A stretch of 64,000 nucleotides of DNA from the NCBI GenBank assembly GCA_039707465.1, contig CM077643.1, forward strand, positions 44,954,605 through 45,018,604, written 5' to 3'. A program made the translations under genes and the position numbers. The DNA comes from Rhabdophis nuchalis. Its lineage: Eukaryota > Chordata > Lepidosauria > Squamata > Natricidae. Under the pieces are notes generated by a model. That model ran no database searches and was not told where the DNA came from. It saw only the letters and a program-made list of their open reading frames with translations. Shown in pieces: positions 42,210 through 52,064 of the stretch (its first letter is position 1; each line of letters opens with the position of its first letter).

Positions 42210-43345
42210 GCCACCTTTGATGCCAGTTTCTGGCAGCAGAAGACCTACTTATCTACTGCTGTCAAGTTACTGATTCCCACAGACTCCCATTCTCCCACCT
42301 TCTCTTGCCACTCTTGTATGGGGAGAGAAATAGACGAAATGGGCTCCTTTGGTGCTAGTTCTCCCAGAACCAAAAAGATCCCTTTAGCACCCAGTGTGGC
42401 AGCCGAAAAGCTGCTGTCTAAGCCTCCCAAAAGTGCCTGTGGATATTGAAGATGTTGAGAAGGGTCCTATGGGTGGTTTTGTCATGGGGCAACCAGCAGC
42501 TCTTCTGTAAGCTCTCTAATGAAGCTGACCGTGGCTTCCTCAAAAATCTTGAGGAAGCATTGCATGCAACTCAGCAAGAAAGTCCCGTGAAACTTCATTG
42601 CGTTTCTTCAGAAGTGTTTCTGCTTCCCCTTGGCTTCTTCTCAGGGCTGCTTGCTGAACCAGATCGCTCCTGAAAGGCAACGTTGCTTACAGCCCTGTAA
42701 GGAATCCTACACAAAATAGCTCCAGAGGTAGCAATTGACCAACGTTATGTGCATGAAAAAACCCCGGTACCTTATCTACTGCAGTCTGTAAGGTGGTGGT
42801 GGAAATGGCAGGCAGCTGTATTGTGGAGGAAATATTCCTGCAGGCAGCATCTCTGCCATTCACTGGTTCTCCTGTGAGATTTGGTGCCCTGAGAAGAGTT
42901 GCTTAAAAAGTGTTCCTCCCCTTTCCTCTAACTTGTCAGTTTGCCAGTTCACTGATCTTTCAGAGCAAAGCAGAGGTTTTGTCAGGTACTGAAGATTTAA
43001 TAGCTGCCAGCTGACAAAAGGTTGTAAACTGTAATAGGTAAGCTGATGCAATGCAGCTGATGCAATGAGGGTGATTCAAAAGACCAATCTGAGTCATCTC
43101 TGCTTCTTCCGCCATCCTTACCTTGGCAAGAGAAATGGGGAAAGGACTGTTTGGCATCATGGGAGATTTTTGTTGCACTGCGCATGCGCGCACAGCATGC
43201 CTCAAGTGCACGCATGTGGGGTGGGCGCATCCCTGAGTGAACCGGCAGTAGCGGCAGCCGGAACCGACTCCTGCATGACGCGTAGTCATAAATTCTGATC
43301 TTGCAGATTTTCATTAGGACTGCTGGCATGGATAATCTCTTTTTT
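42210..43345. other. No recognised feature
   Basis: Mixed unique sequence. The plus-strand frame 42144-42673 looks somewhat codon-like but lacks a family match or splice support. The CpG-rich GCATGCGCGCACAGCATGCC stretch near 43,180 resembles hAT interiors elsewhere. Confidence 0.4.
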
Positions 43346-43351
43346 CTATAT

Positions 43352-43477
43352 AACAGAAGAACAAGGTTAGAAGGGACCTTGGAGGTCAACCCTTTGACCC
43401 TTTGGAGACCCTATTCCAATTTCAGACAAATGGTTGCCCAACCTGTTCTTAAATGCCTCCAGTGCTGCAGCATCCAC
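43352..43477 (-). mobile_element. CR1 LINE 3' fragment
   Basis: AACAAGGTTAGAAGGGACCT and CCAATTTCAGACAAATGGTT match the CR1 3' end. It abuts the L2 copy directly. Confidence 0.8.
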
Positions 43478-43923
43478 CACTTAAAGCGCTCCATGGCTCG
43501 GGACCTAGCTATCTGCGGGATCGGATCCTGCCTCATACATCCTCACGGCTGATTCGCTCCCACAGAGAGGGACTTCTCCGGGTGCCGTCCACTAGACTTT
43601 GTCAGCGGGCGACGCCCAGGGGAAGGGCTCTCTCTGTGGCGGGCCCAGCCCTCTGGAACGACCTTCCCCCCGATATTAGAACGACCACGGACTTCCGCTC
43701 CTTCCGTCTAAAACTAAAAACACATCTTTTCTGCTTGGCCGGCCTAGGGTAGTCTCTCTCTATGGGGTTTTAGTTACTTATAATTGGGAATTTTAGTATG
43801 TTAATGGGGTATTTTAGCACAGGTATATGTTTAATTTGTTTTTAATGTGTTTCTATATTTATTGTTTTAGTTTTTCCCTGTGCACCGCTCCGAGTCCCTA
43901 TGGGGAGAGGGAGCGGTCAACAA

Positions 43924-43950
<27 letters not shown>
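43478..43950 (+). mobile_element. L2-clade LINE 3' end
   Basis: KALHGSGPSYLRDRILPHTS through RGRALSVAGPALWNDLPPDI and LFCLAGLG to the stop at 43752. The 3'UTR has GGGGAGAGGGAGCGGTCAAC and a (TTA)n tail. No stops in the coding part. Confidence 0.92.
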
Positions 43951-43954
<4 letters not shown>

Positions 43955-44038
43955 CCTGGATAAATCCAATCATAAATCATTATATCACCCAATATAAATC
44001 ATCCAAGTTCATGGACACTGAGCCATATTGTGCTAAGG

Positions 44039-44370
44039 CAGGGGTCTGCAAAGTCGGCTCTTTTAAGACTGGTGGACTTCAACTCCCAGAGTTCCCCCTG
44101 CCAGCATACTACCATGAACTGGTAGTAGCTTGGCGGCCTGGGTTCCTGGAACCAGCAGCAACCGAGGCCTGCCACTCCCCCAAACGTTCTCCCAGCAGCG
44201 CCATAGGCACCGCCATCTTCTTTTTTGCTTCTGCGTGTGCGCAGAGCAATTTTAGTTGAGACCTATGCATGTGTGCACAGCGTGCCCCTGAGCAATCCAG
44301 TAGTAGTCTCTGGGGAACTCTGGGAGTTGAAGTCCACCAGTCTTAAAAGAGCCGACTTTGCAGACCCCTG
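44039..44370. mobile_element. Palindromic hAT element with replaced centre
   Basis: Arms CAGGGGTCTGCAAAGTCGGC and complement. Perfect duplications TGCTAAGG lie at 44031-44038 and 44371-44378. Between the arms are about 200 bp of GC-rich sequence (44,103-44,308) whose edges read ACTACCATGAACTGG and GCAATCCAGTAGTAG, unlike the usual short palindromic centre. Confidence 0.9.
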
Positions 44371-44379
44371 TGCTAAGGA

Positions 44380-45155
44380 ATTCCATTGACTGGTGTTTTG
44401 TTTCTCTTAAATCTATTCTAGCTCAGCTTTGTGAGACCCTCAGTTCTAGTATTTTGAAAAGGAGGGGGGTACTTGGATGTCCTTTCCCCACGCTCTGAAA
44501 AACTCTGCGCCTCTCCATCATTTTCTCCCTTGTTCCCATATCCCCCCCCCCCCCACTAAATATCTCATCCCTCCTTATGCACAGTCACAATCTTTCTTCA
44601 CAGAGGAGCTTGTTCTACTTGGCCTAACAATTTCGGTTGCCATGGAAAGAAGGGAAACGGTGTTGGCTATATATATATATATGCCTCCCATAAAATACAC
44701 AGCTGTTCACTGCAGAAAGAGCACACTTTCCTGTTGGAATAGTCAAGGGCTTCCAGAGAGGAGAGCTGATGATATAGTTTGGATCCTGATTGCAAAAGAA
44801 ATACATATTCAGTCCAAGGACATGTCGGAAGAAATGTCCTTCTGGGCTCAGTTCCAAGTAGGGAGAACTTGAAACATGGTGGTTGTTTGGAAAGATGGTT
44901 TAATGATGAACCACAGGGTTTGGGGTCTTGGGCAAAAAAAGGTAAGAGATGCTGAGAGATGCCTGGGTTTTATGCCGTCACTGAGCTTTTGAATTTGCGC
45001 TTGGATTCTGATAGGTTGTCAGACTCCCAAGGGGCCATGCAAAGGTAACTTTGAAGGTTGTCTGTGTCCCAAGTTTGGTTGAGCCTTGCTGGGTGATGAT
45101 GTAAGAAAAGGGCTTTGGGATTCCTATTATGGCTCTGTCTGAAGGAGGTAGATCT
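44380..45155. other. No recognised feature
   Basis: No assignable repeat or exon. A (TA)n patch lies near 44,668. Confidence 0.4.
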
Positions 45156-45159
45156 TTGT

Positions 45160-45812
45160 TTTATTTTTTATTTTTTATTTTATTTAAATTTATATCCCGC
45201 CCTTCTCCACAGAGGACCCAGGGCGGCGTACAGGAAATTTAAAAACACACAAATACAAAGATAAATATATAATTTAAAATAAATATTAAACATTCCCATC
45301 CTGTACTAAAACCAAATTTAAAATACCCAATTTAAAAACTTCCTAAAAGTCCCCACGGGAGGTTAGGCTAGGCCGGCTTGTTGGAACAAATATGTCTTTA
45401 GACATTGGGGGAAGAGGCGGAGGTCGGTGATGGTACGTAATTCAGGGGGCAGGTCATTCCAGAGGGCTGGGCCTGCCACAGAGAAGGCTCTTCCCCTGGG
45501 TGTCGCCAGCCGGCATTGTCCGGCGAACGGCACCCTGAGAAGGCCCTCTCTGTGGGAGCGTATTGGTCTAAGGGATGTATGTGGCAGGAGGCGGTCTCGC
45601 ATGTAACTAGGCCCCGAGCCATGGAGCGCTTTAAAGATGGTCGTCAAAACCTTGAAGCGCACCCAAAAGGCCACAGGAAGCCAATGCAGCTCGCGCAGGA
45701 TCGGTGTTATGTGGGAGCATCTAGTGGCCCCCATAATCACCCGCGCGACTGCGTTTTGGACTAGCTGTAGCTTTCGGGTGCACCTCAAGGGAAGCCCCAT
45801 GTAGAGAGCTAT
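45160..45812 (-). mobile_element. L2-clade LINE, 5'-truncated, young
   Basis: The minus-strand frame from the GTG/M-type position at 45,800 reads GLPLRCTRKLQLVQNAVARV, MGATRCSHITPILRELHWLP, VRFKVLTTIFKALHGSGPSY and LWNDLPPELRTITDLRLF to LFQQAGLA and stop at 45363, with no internal stops. The 3'UTR ends with TCCCGCCCTTCTCCACAGAG (inverted) and an AAATAAAATA-type tail. Confidence 0.95.
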
Positions 45813-46067
45813 GTTATGTTATGCATGTTATGCAGAATAGACTGGCTAAGGCCTTAATGGCCCATTGAGAAAGGTGTGTGTGGGGGGGGGGGGGCTGAGT
45901 TTCTACCTCCCTTTTAGGAGAAATATTCTGCCCTTTTAATATTTCCTAAAATATTTCATTTTACTAGGAGAGGGGTGGGTGCTAACTTTCCTTCATTTGT
46001 GTAGAGAAGAAATGGTTGGGATAGTTTGTAAGTTATCAGTTGATCCTGGGGCAATACTTCTGTAGAG

Positions 46068-46202
46068 CAGGGGTCTCCAACCTTTGCAACTTTAAGTCTG
46101 AATGACTTCAGCTCCCAGAATTCTCCAGCCAGCTTTGCTGGCTGGAGAATTCTGGGAGCTGAAGTCCTTCAGACTTAAAGTTGCAAAGGTTGGAGACCCC
46201 TG
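46068..46202. mobile_element. Palindromic hAT element
   Basis: 135 bp, CAGGGGTCTCCAACC family. Flanks CTGTAGAG and CTATAGAG (7 of 8). Confidence 0.97.
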
Positions 46203-46210
46203 CTATAGAG

Positions 46211-47350
46211 TAAGGACAGAGATAAAGGTTTTTTTGATGGAATGGAAAGTCCCATCAAGGCACAGTGATTCCACTGGTGATGTTTCTCCAATCCATGGAT
46301 TTGGCCCTCTTTACCTTTTTCCTAGTCTTGGTGTCTTCCAGGATCACTCAGCCTTTTCTATAAATAGAGAAGAAAATACAGAGCTGCTGTCTGTAGTATC
46401 ATTTTGTGAGGAAGTACCCACAAGAGAGCTTCAAAATTTTACATTTGCCGCCAGGTCCCAAATCTATTTGTATGCAGGTTTTCAAGAAAAAACCCCCACG
46501 TAAGGCTGATTTGAGATGCAACTGTGTACAAATGATGAATATGTGATTGCTAAAATTAATTAACTTTTATTGAAGTATGAAACACAAGAAGAACTAGTGA
46601 GATGCATGAACTCAGCATTTATAGTTTCTACCTTTCTTCGCTGTATGAACTCACGCCTTGCAATATCTGAACCCAACTAATTTATTAAAGTTATTAAGGT
46701 TCTCCTAAGAACAACTTGTGTTTGGATGGGAAATCACCATGTAATGACAGGGCAGCAAGCTATATTGGAAAGTAAAAGGAAAACAAATGAACAAATTATT
46801 CCAAAAAGGAAACTACCGTAGGTCGAAACTTCATGGAGGTGGCCATAAAATAGCCATTAATTTCAAAACCATTCAAAGGCAGCTTATTCTTTAAAAAACC
46901 CAAATCCTTGCTTACATTGCCACCTAGTGATTGGAAGTGAAATTGCAGACCCTCAACTAGGGATTTCCAAGAGAGATGATGATAAAGGATCAAGTCGGAG
47001 ACTTACAGGTTTATAGATCTTGCCTGTTTGGCTTTGAAGAGATCCTCTTTAACTCAGTCAATGCCCCAGGCAATCCTGAAGTTGGAGCAGAATATGCTGC
47101 AAAATAATTCCTGTTGTTACTGTTGCAGCAGCCTCTCCCCAATCTTGAGCACCTGCCTCATTCCCAGATGGGATGGGAATCCTGGTGAACCTGCTCCTTA
47201 GAGTGGATTGATGCTTGATGATGTTCATCCATTGTATTCAAATAGGACCTGGATTTCTGGGATGTCAAGACTTGTGCATGAATTGGATTAAAGGAAGGGA
47301 GAGATGCGCAGAGTCAGCCTCACTCTCTCTTCCCAGATTCCATCTTGTTC
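46211..47350. other. No recognised feature
   Basis: Unique-looking sequence. No exon with convincing splice context found. Confidence 0.4.
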
Positions 47351-47358
47351 CAATAGCA

Positions 47359-47493
47359 CAGGGGTCTCCAACCTTTGCACCTTTAAGTCTGAAGGACTTC
47401 AGCTCCCAGAATTCTCCAGCCAGCTTTGCTGACTGGAGAATTCTGGGAGCTGAAGTCCTTCAGACTTAAAGGTGCAAAGGTTGGACACCCCTG
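47359..47493. mobile_element. Palindromic hAT element
   Basis: 135 bp, CAGGGGTCTCCAACC family with CACC in place of CAAC in both arms. Perfect duplications CAATAGCA lie at 47351-47358 and 47494-47501. Confidence 0.97.
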
Positions 47494-47563
47494 CAATAGC
47501 AGGACAAGAGTCGAGACCGTTGCAGATGGGCTGGGCACAGTGGCTGACCAGTACAAGTAACTG

Positions 47564-47947
47564 TCAACTTGCAACCACAACTGGGACCAAAATTCCTGTT
47601 GCTAAGCAAGGTGGCTGTTAAGCGAGTTGTGTCAGAGTTTACGACCCTTTTTTGCCACGTTTAAAACTGTAGTTAAGTACATCCCACGACCGTGAGGCAA
47701 ATCAGGCTTCCCTCCAATTGACTTTGCTTGTCAGAAGCTGGTTGGGAAGGTCGCAAATGCGAATCACATAACCCTGGGACACTGCGACATCGTAAAGTCA
47801 TGCCAGTTGCCTAGTCTCTGAATTTTGATCATGTGATTTTGGAATGCTATGATGGTTGTAAGTGCAAGGACTGGTTGTAAGCCACTTTTATCAGTGCTGT
47901 AGTAACTTTGGTCGCTAAACAAATGGCTCTAAGTCAAGGATCACCTG
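47564..47947. mobile_element. Tc1/mariner-type element (family of 62,431)
   Basis: TA-bounded (47562-47563, 47948-47949). Ends CAAGTAACTGTCAACTTGC and the inverted TAAGTCAAGGATCACCTG. Interior GTTGCTAAGCAAGGTGG and GACTTTGCTTGTCAGAAG are shared with 62,431-62,811. Confidence 0.85.
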
Positions 47948-47982
47948 TACATTTCTTTCCTCATCACTCTTTCCAACGACAA

Positions 47983-48324
47983 TAAAGGTAAAAGGAAAAG
48001 GTTCCCCTTACACATATGCGCTAGTTGTTCCTGACTCTAAGGGGTGGTGCTCATCTCCGTTTCAAAGCTGAAGAGCCAGCGCTGTCCGAAGATGTCTCCG
48101 TGGTCATGTGGCTGGCATGACTAAACGCCGAAAGTGCACAGAACCCTGTCACCTTCCCATCAAAGGTATTTTTTCTACTTGCATTTTCTACTTGCTTTCA
48201 AATTGCTAGGTTGGCAGAAACTGAGGCAGGTAACAGGAGCTCACTCTGTTACCTGGCGCTAGGGATTCGAACCACCTTTCTGATCAACAAGCTCAGCATC
48301 TTAGCTACTGAGCCACTGCGTCCC
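47983..48324 (-). repeat. tRNA-derived SINE (~340 bp family)
   Basis: Inverted full copy. Flanked by TTCCAACGACAA (47971-47982) and TTCCAACTACAA (48325-48336), 11 of 12 matching. Confidence 0.92.
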
Positions 48325-48544
48325 TTCCAACTACAACATGAAGTTTTAAACAAACTGATTTGGGCCTTTCAGCAGTGACACCTTCTCCTCAAGCTGGCAG
48401 AGTATTGATCAAAGTCCAGACAATCCACAAGAATGTGAAAGGCTTCCAAACTGCTCAGATTCACACAGCCCCAAACCCATGGAGGCCCATTCTTCCTACC
48501 CATTTTGATTCTTGTACAGTCGCTAACAGTTTGAATTCTGTTTA

Positions 48545-48765
48545 AAAGCCTAACCTCCCGCTGGGGCTATTTTAGTTTTAAATTGGGGTTTTTAATTTGG
48601 TTTTTAGCATAGGATTGTTTCATGTAATTTAATATGCTTTTAAATTTTGTATATTCTGTTTTATATGTTTTTAAATTCCTGTGCGCCGACCTGGGTCCTT
48701 CGTGGAGAAGGGCGGGATATAAATCGAATTAAAATAAAATAAAATAAAATAATAAAAAAGAAAAG
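48545..48765 (+). mobile_element. L2-clade LINE 3'UTR
   Basis: CCTAACCTCCCGCTGGGGCT, GTGCGCCGACCTGGGTCCTT and GGAGAAGGGCGGGATATAAA, then an AATAAAATAAAATA tail. Confidence 0.9.
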
Positions 48766-48990
48766 AAAACGAAAGAAGATTCGCCCAGGTAAAAACGGAT
48801 ATGAAAGAAAATGATCTGTAGGACGATTGGCTGGAGATGTAAAATAAATGAATGGCAAAGCAGAAGTTCTGGAAAGTATGTCAGAAATCTCTCCATCCAG
48901 AGAGATGGAGAAAGCTTTGGACAACTTGGCATTGTTGGAACTAAGAGGAAAAGAATTTGAGGATTCAGAAAAATAGGAATGACACTGTGT

Positions 48991-49124
48991 CTGCTGCTGT
49001 GGCCTAGAGGTGGAGCTCTTGCCTCCCAATCAGGAGGTTGTGAGTTCAATCCTAGGTAGAGGCAGGGGGCAGGGGTTGGACTAGATGACCTGCAAGGCCC
49101 TTTCCAACTCTGTTAATCTGTATC
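48991..49124 (+). repeat. tRNA-derived SINE with CR1-like 3' end
   Basis: The head has CTGTGGCCTAGAGGTGGAGC and a B-box-like TTGTGAGTTCAATCCTAGG. The end GGTTGGACTAGATGACCTGC and CCTTTCCAACTCTGTTAATC closely resembles the CR1 3' end seen at 63,160-63,210, as expected for a SINE that borrows CR1 machinery. Confidence 0.8.
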
Positions 49125-49254
49125 AAGGGAAAAGACACACAAAAGGCCGCTTAGAGTTTGCTCCTCACAGTCTGAGAGGCCTTCAGGTGCTTTTTTTGCA
49201 AACTCCAAGCGGGCTTTCATGTGTTTTGCACTGAGGGGAGGCTTCCATCTAGCC

Positions 49255-49970
49255 CAGTGATGGCTAACTGGTTCCTCCTCTTGTGCCAAAATTGTGTGCG
49301 AGCACACGACAGCGCGCACGTGCCCCAGTGGTGGGATTCAAATAGTTTAACAACTGGTTCTCTGCCCTAAGGAACATCTGGCTAGGCGGGGCTCGGTGGT
49401 CATGTGACCGTGTGGGCGTGGCCAACTCAACGTCACTCACATCGATGGGCGCTTCGCCTCAGCTGCAACAATGTAATATGGGTTAACAGGAGAGGCAGTT
49501 TCTGTAAGGAGGGCAATAAAGATGAGGCTAGAAACAACACCAGAATGTTTCCTTCCTGCCTTCCTTACAGGATTAGCCCTGGAAAGTGGGAAAAAACGAA
49601 ATGAGATTTCTTCCAATAACCGGTTCTCTGAATGGCTTAGCAAGTTAACAACTGGTTCTCCCGAACAGGTGCAAACTGGTTGAATCCCACCACTGGCGTG
49701 CCCACACTCAAAATGCAATGCGCCCTGCCCCCTGTGTATGCATGCACGACCCCCCCCCCCAATTCCCCACCCCCGTGAATATGTGCGAACTCCCACACTC
49801 CCCCCACGTGTGTGATCCTCTGCATCCTGTTTTGGGCCTAGCAGGCTTCCCTTAAGCCAAAAATGGGGTGTGGATTACCCCCCATGCTCCCCAACCCCCA
49901 AACATACGCGCGTAACCCCCTCCCCCTGGGGCAGAGACCTGAAAATCAGCCGGCCCATGAGAGACACACA
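49255..49970. mobile_element. hAT remnant (GTGATGGCTAAC family) carrying a nested hAT
   Basis: Begins CCCAGTGATGGCTAACTGG; interior CpG-rich with GTGCGAGCACACGACAGCG and, after the nested element, CAATGCGCCCTGCCCC. The right end is not recognisable. Confidence 0.5.
49326..49695. mobile_element. hAT element (relative of 12,857)
   Basis: Ends CAGTGGTGGGATTCAAATAG and TTGAATCCCACCACTG. Flanks ACGTGCCC and GCGTGCCC (7 of 8). Collinear with 12,857-13,290 apart from the extra AT-rich piece there. Confidence 0.95.
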
Positions 49971-49974
49971 CGCA

Positions 49975-50385
49975 TGTGCTGTGGAGCTGAGCTACTGGAT
50001 CTAGCCAGTCTGCCATAAAGCCCAGATGAGTGGAGGACGCAGTGATGCTTGAGTCCTTCTGGAACTCTGCCCTGTCTCCACACAGGATCTCTGGAGCTCA
50101 GTCAGAGTGACCATCGGGTTCTTGGTCACTTCTCTTACTAGGGCCCTTCTCCCGTGATGGCTCAATTTGACCAGGCCACCAGCTCTTGGGAAGAGTCCTG
50201 GTTGCACCAAGCCTATTCCATTTGGGAAGTATGAAGGCCACTGTGCTCTTAGGAACCTTCAGAGCCCAAGAAATGTTATTGTAGCTTATCCCAGTGCTGT
50301 GCCTTGTAATAATCCTGTCTCTGAGCTCTGCAGGCAGTTTCCTTTGACCTCGTGGCTTTTGCTCTGCTCCAGTTCATTGTCAGCA
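49975..50385. other. No recognised feature
   Basis: No assignable repeat or exon. Confidence 0.4.
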
Positions 50386-50395
50386 CATTCTATAG

Positions 50396-50531
50396 CAGTG
50401 TTTCTCAACCTTGGCGACTTTAACTCCTGTGGACTTCAACTCCCAGAATCCCCCAGCCAGCATAGCTGGCTGGGGAATTCTGGGAGTTGAAGTCCACAGG
50501 ACTTAAAAGTCACCAAGGTTAAGAAACGCTG
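50396..50531. mobile_element. Palindromic hAT element (GTGTTTCTCAACC family)
   Basis: 136 bp, ends CAGTGTTTCTCAACCTTGGC and the near complement AAGGTTAAGAAACGCTG. Perfect duplications TTCTATAG lie at 50388-50395 and 50532-50539. Confidence 0.97.
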
Positions 50532-50779
50532 TTCTATAGACAGGTGTGTGGCTTTCCAAATCACGCCCAATCAGTTTAATTTACCACAGATTGACTTCAT
50601 TCAAGGTGTAAAATCATGTCAGCAGCCATCAAAAGAAATGGGAGGCACCAGAGCTAAATTTCACATGTGGTTGCGAAGGGTCTAAATACTTACTGTGCCA
50701 ATGTGATATTTCAGTTTTTTACTCTTCAATACATTTACAGATATTGCTAAAATTCTGTTTTCACTTTTTCGTTATGGGG

Positions 50780-51135
50780 TATTAGGGAATGGTTTCCCTC
50801 ACACATATGTGCTAGCCATTCCTGACTCCAGGGGGTGATGCTCATCTCCATTTCACAGCTGAAGAGCCAGCACTGTCCGAAGATGTCTCCATGGTCATGT
50901 GGCCAGCATGACTAAATGCCAAAGATGTATGGAACGCTGTTACCTTCCCACCAAAGGTGGTCCCTATTTTTCTACTTACATTTTTACATGCTTTTGAACT
51001 GCTAGGTTGGCAGAAGCTGGGACAAGTAATGGGAGCTCACTCCATTACATGGCACTAGGGATTCGAACCGCCAAACTGCTAACTTTTCTGATCGACAAGC
51101 TCAGCATCTTAGCCACTGAGCCTCTGTGTCCCTTT
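50780..51135 (-). repeat. tRNA-derived SINE (~340 bp family)
   Basis: Inverted copy: GGTTTCCCTCACACATATGT end, CCATGGTCATGTGGCCAGCA, CTGCTAGGTTGGCAGAAGC and the inverted tRNA part GGGATTCGAACCGCC to CCTCTGTGTCCC. Confidence 0.9.
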
Positions 51136-51348
51136 TGTATTAAATGTAGATTAATGAGGAAAAAAATGAATTTCAACAACTGTAGAATCAGGCTGCAGCA
51201 TAACAAAATCAAGAAAAGTGAAGGGGATCTGAATACTTTCTGAATGCATTATACGTGTGAATGATTTTTTAATTCTAAACAGCAGAGATTTAGATCTGCC
51301 CCAGAGCCTGGCCAGAATAGCTCAGAAACATACATTATACTTTTAAAG

Positions 51349-51480
51349 CAGGGCTGTCAAACTCGTGGTCCATGGGCTGGATGCGTCACATGCTGGCCAT
51401 GGTTATGCCCGGTTTAGCGAAGGGGGAAAAAGTCACCATAGGTCATGTGATGCCACCATGACAATGAGAGTTTGACACTC
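51349..51480. mobile_element. hAT element remnant (GGCTGTCAAACTC family)
   Basis: Left end CAGGGCTGTCAAACTCGTGG and an inverted right arm GAGAGTTTGACACTC. The right end is cut by the LTR insertion and no duplication is found. Confidence 0.7.
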
Positions 51481-52058
51481 TGTTCTGACCTAGGCTTCCC
51501 AAAAGCACGAGGCTGACTCCTCGTCCCAATAAAACCCCTTTTATTTAGTTTTAAAGTGAATTCCACTCCAGCAAAGTTTTGGCCAACAGTCTTTCAAGAG
51601 ATTTCACAACTAAAGACCCTTTATCAGGCTTGGAGAGCTGCCAGGCCGATATTTTCCAAACGCCACTCTGTAGCAGGCAATACTTGGCAAGAAGTCAGGA
51701 ACAGATCTTCACCCTAATGAATTGAACTAATTGTCTCCTGCAAACTCCACTCCCCTTTTGTTCCTCTTTATTCCCTATGGGAGGGGCCATTCACTGTCCA
51801 CCTGTGGTTTTACTTCCGGGCCTTTTTCCTTAGCTCTTCCCTTCCCCTGGCAGCTCTGCTCATGCACACACTGGGAACAGGCTCCAGTTGTTGTTCTGCC
51901 CCACTGATGTCTGACTCAGCTGATAACTGTAAGACGGCCCAGGCCCCAACTCTGGCTCTGACACAGAGCCTTTCCCCAGACTCCAGGACTGGCCCATGTT
52001 TCTCCCCAACGTCCTCACTCTCCAAATCTGCTGCCAGATCTGCTGGCGGGCCACAACA
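51481..52058 (-). mobile_element. Solo LTR of an LTR retroelement
   Basis: 578 bp. On the minus strand it starts TGTTGTGGCC and ends CAGAACA, flanked by a perfect 5-bp duplication CACTC (51476-51480 and 52059-52063). A minus-strand polyadenylation signal AATAAA lies near 51,540. No internal gag/pol/env-like sequence or second LTR adjoins, so it is a recombination-derived solo LTR. The lineage (Ty3-type or endogenous retrovirus) is not resolved. Confidence 0.85.
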
Positions 52059-52064
52059 CACTCC

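Noticed and set aside
42144..42673. Plus-strand frames as an exon
   Set aside because: Codon-like appearance only. The first part overlaps an L2 tail and no splice sites or family match support it.
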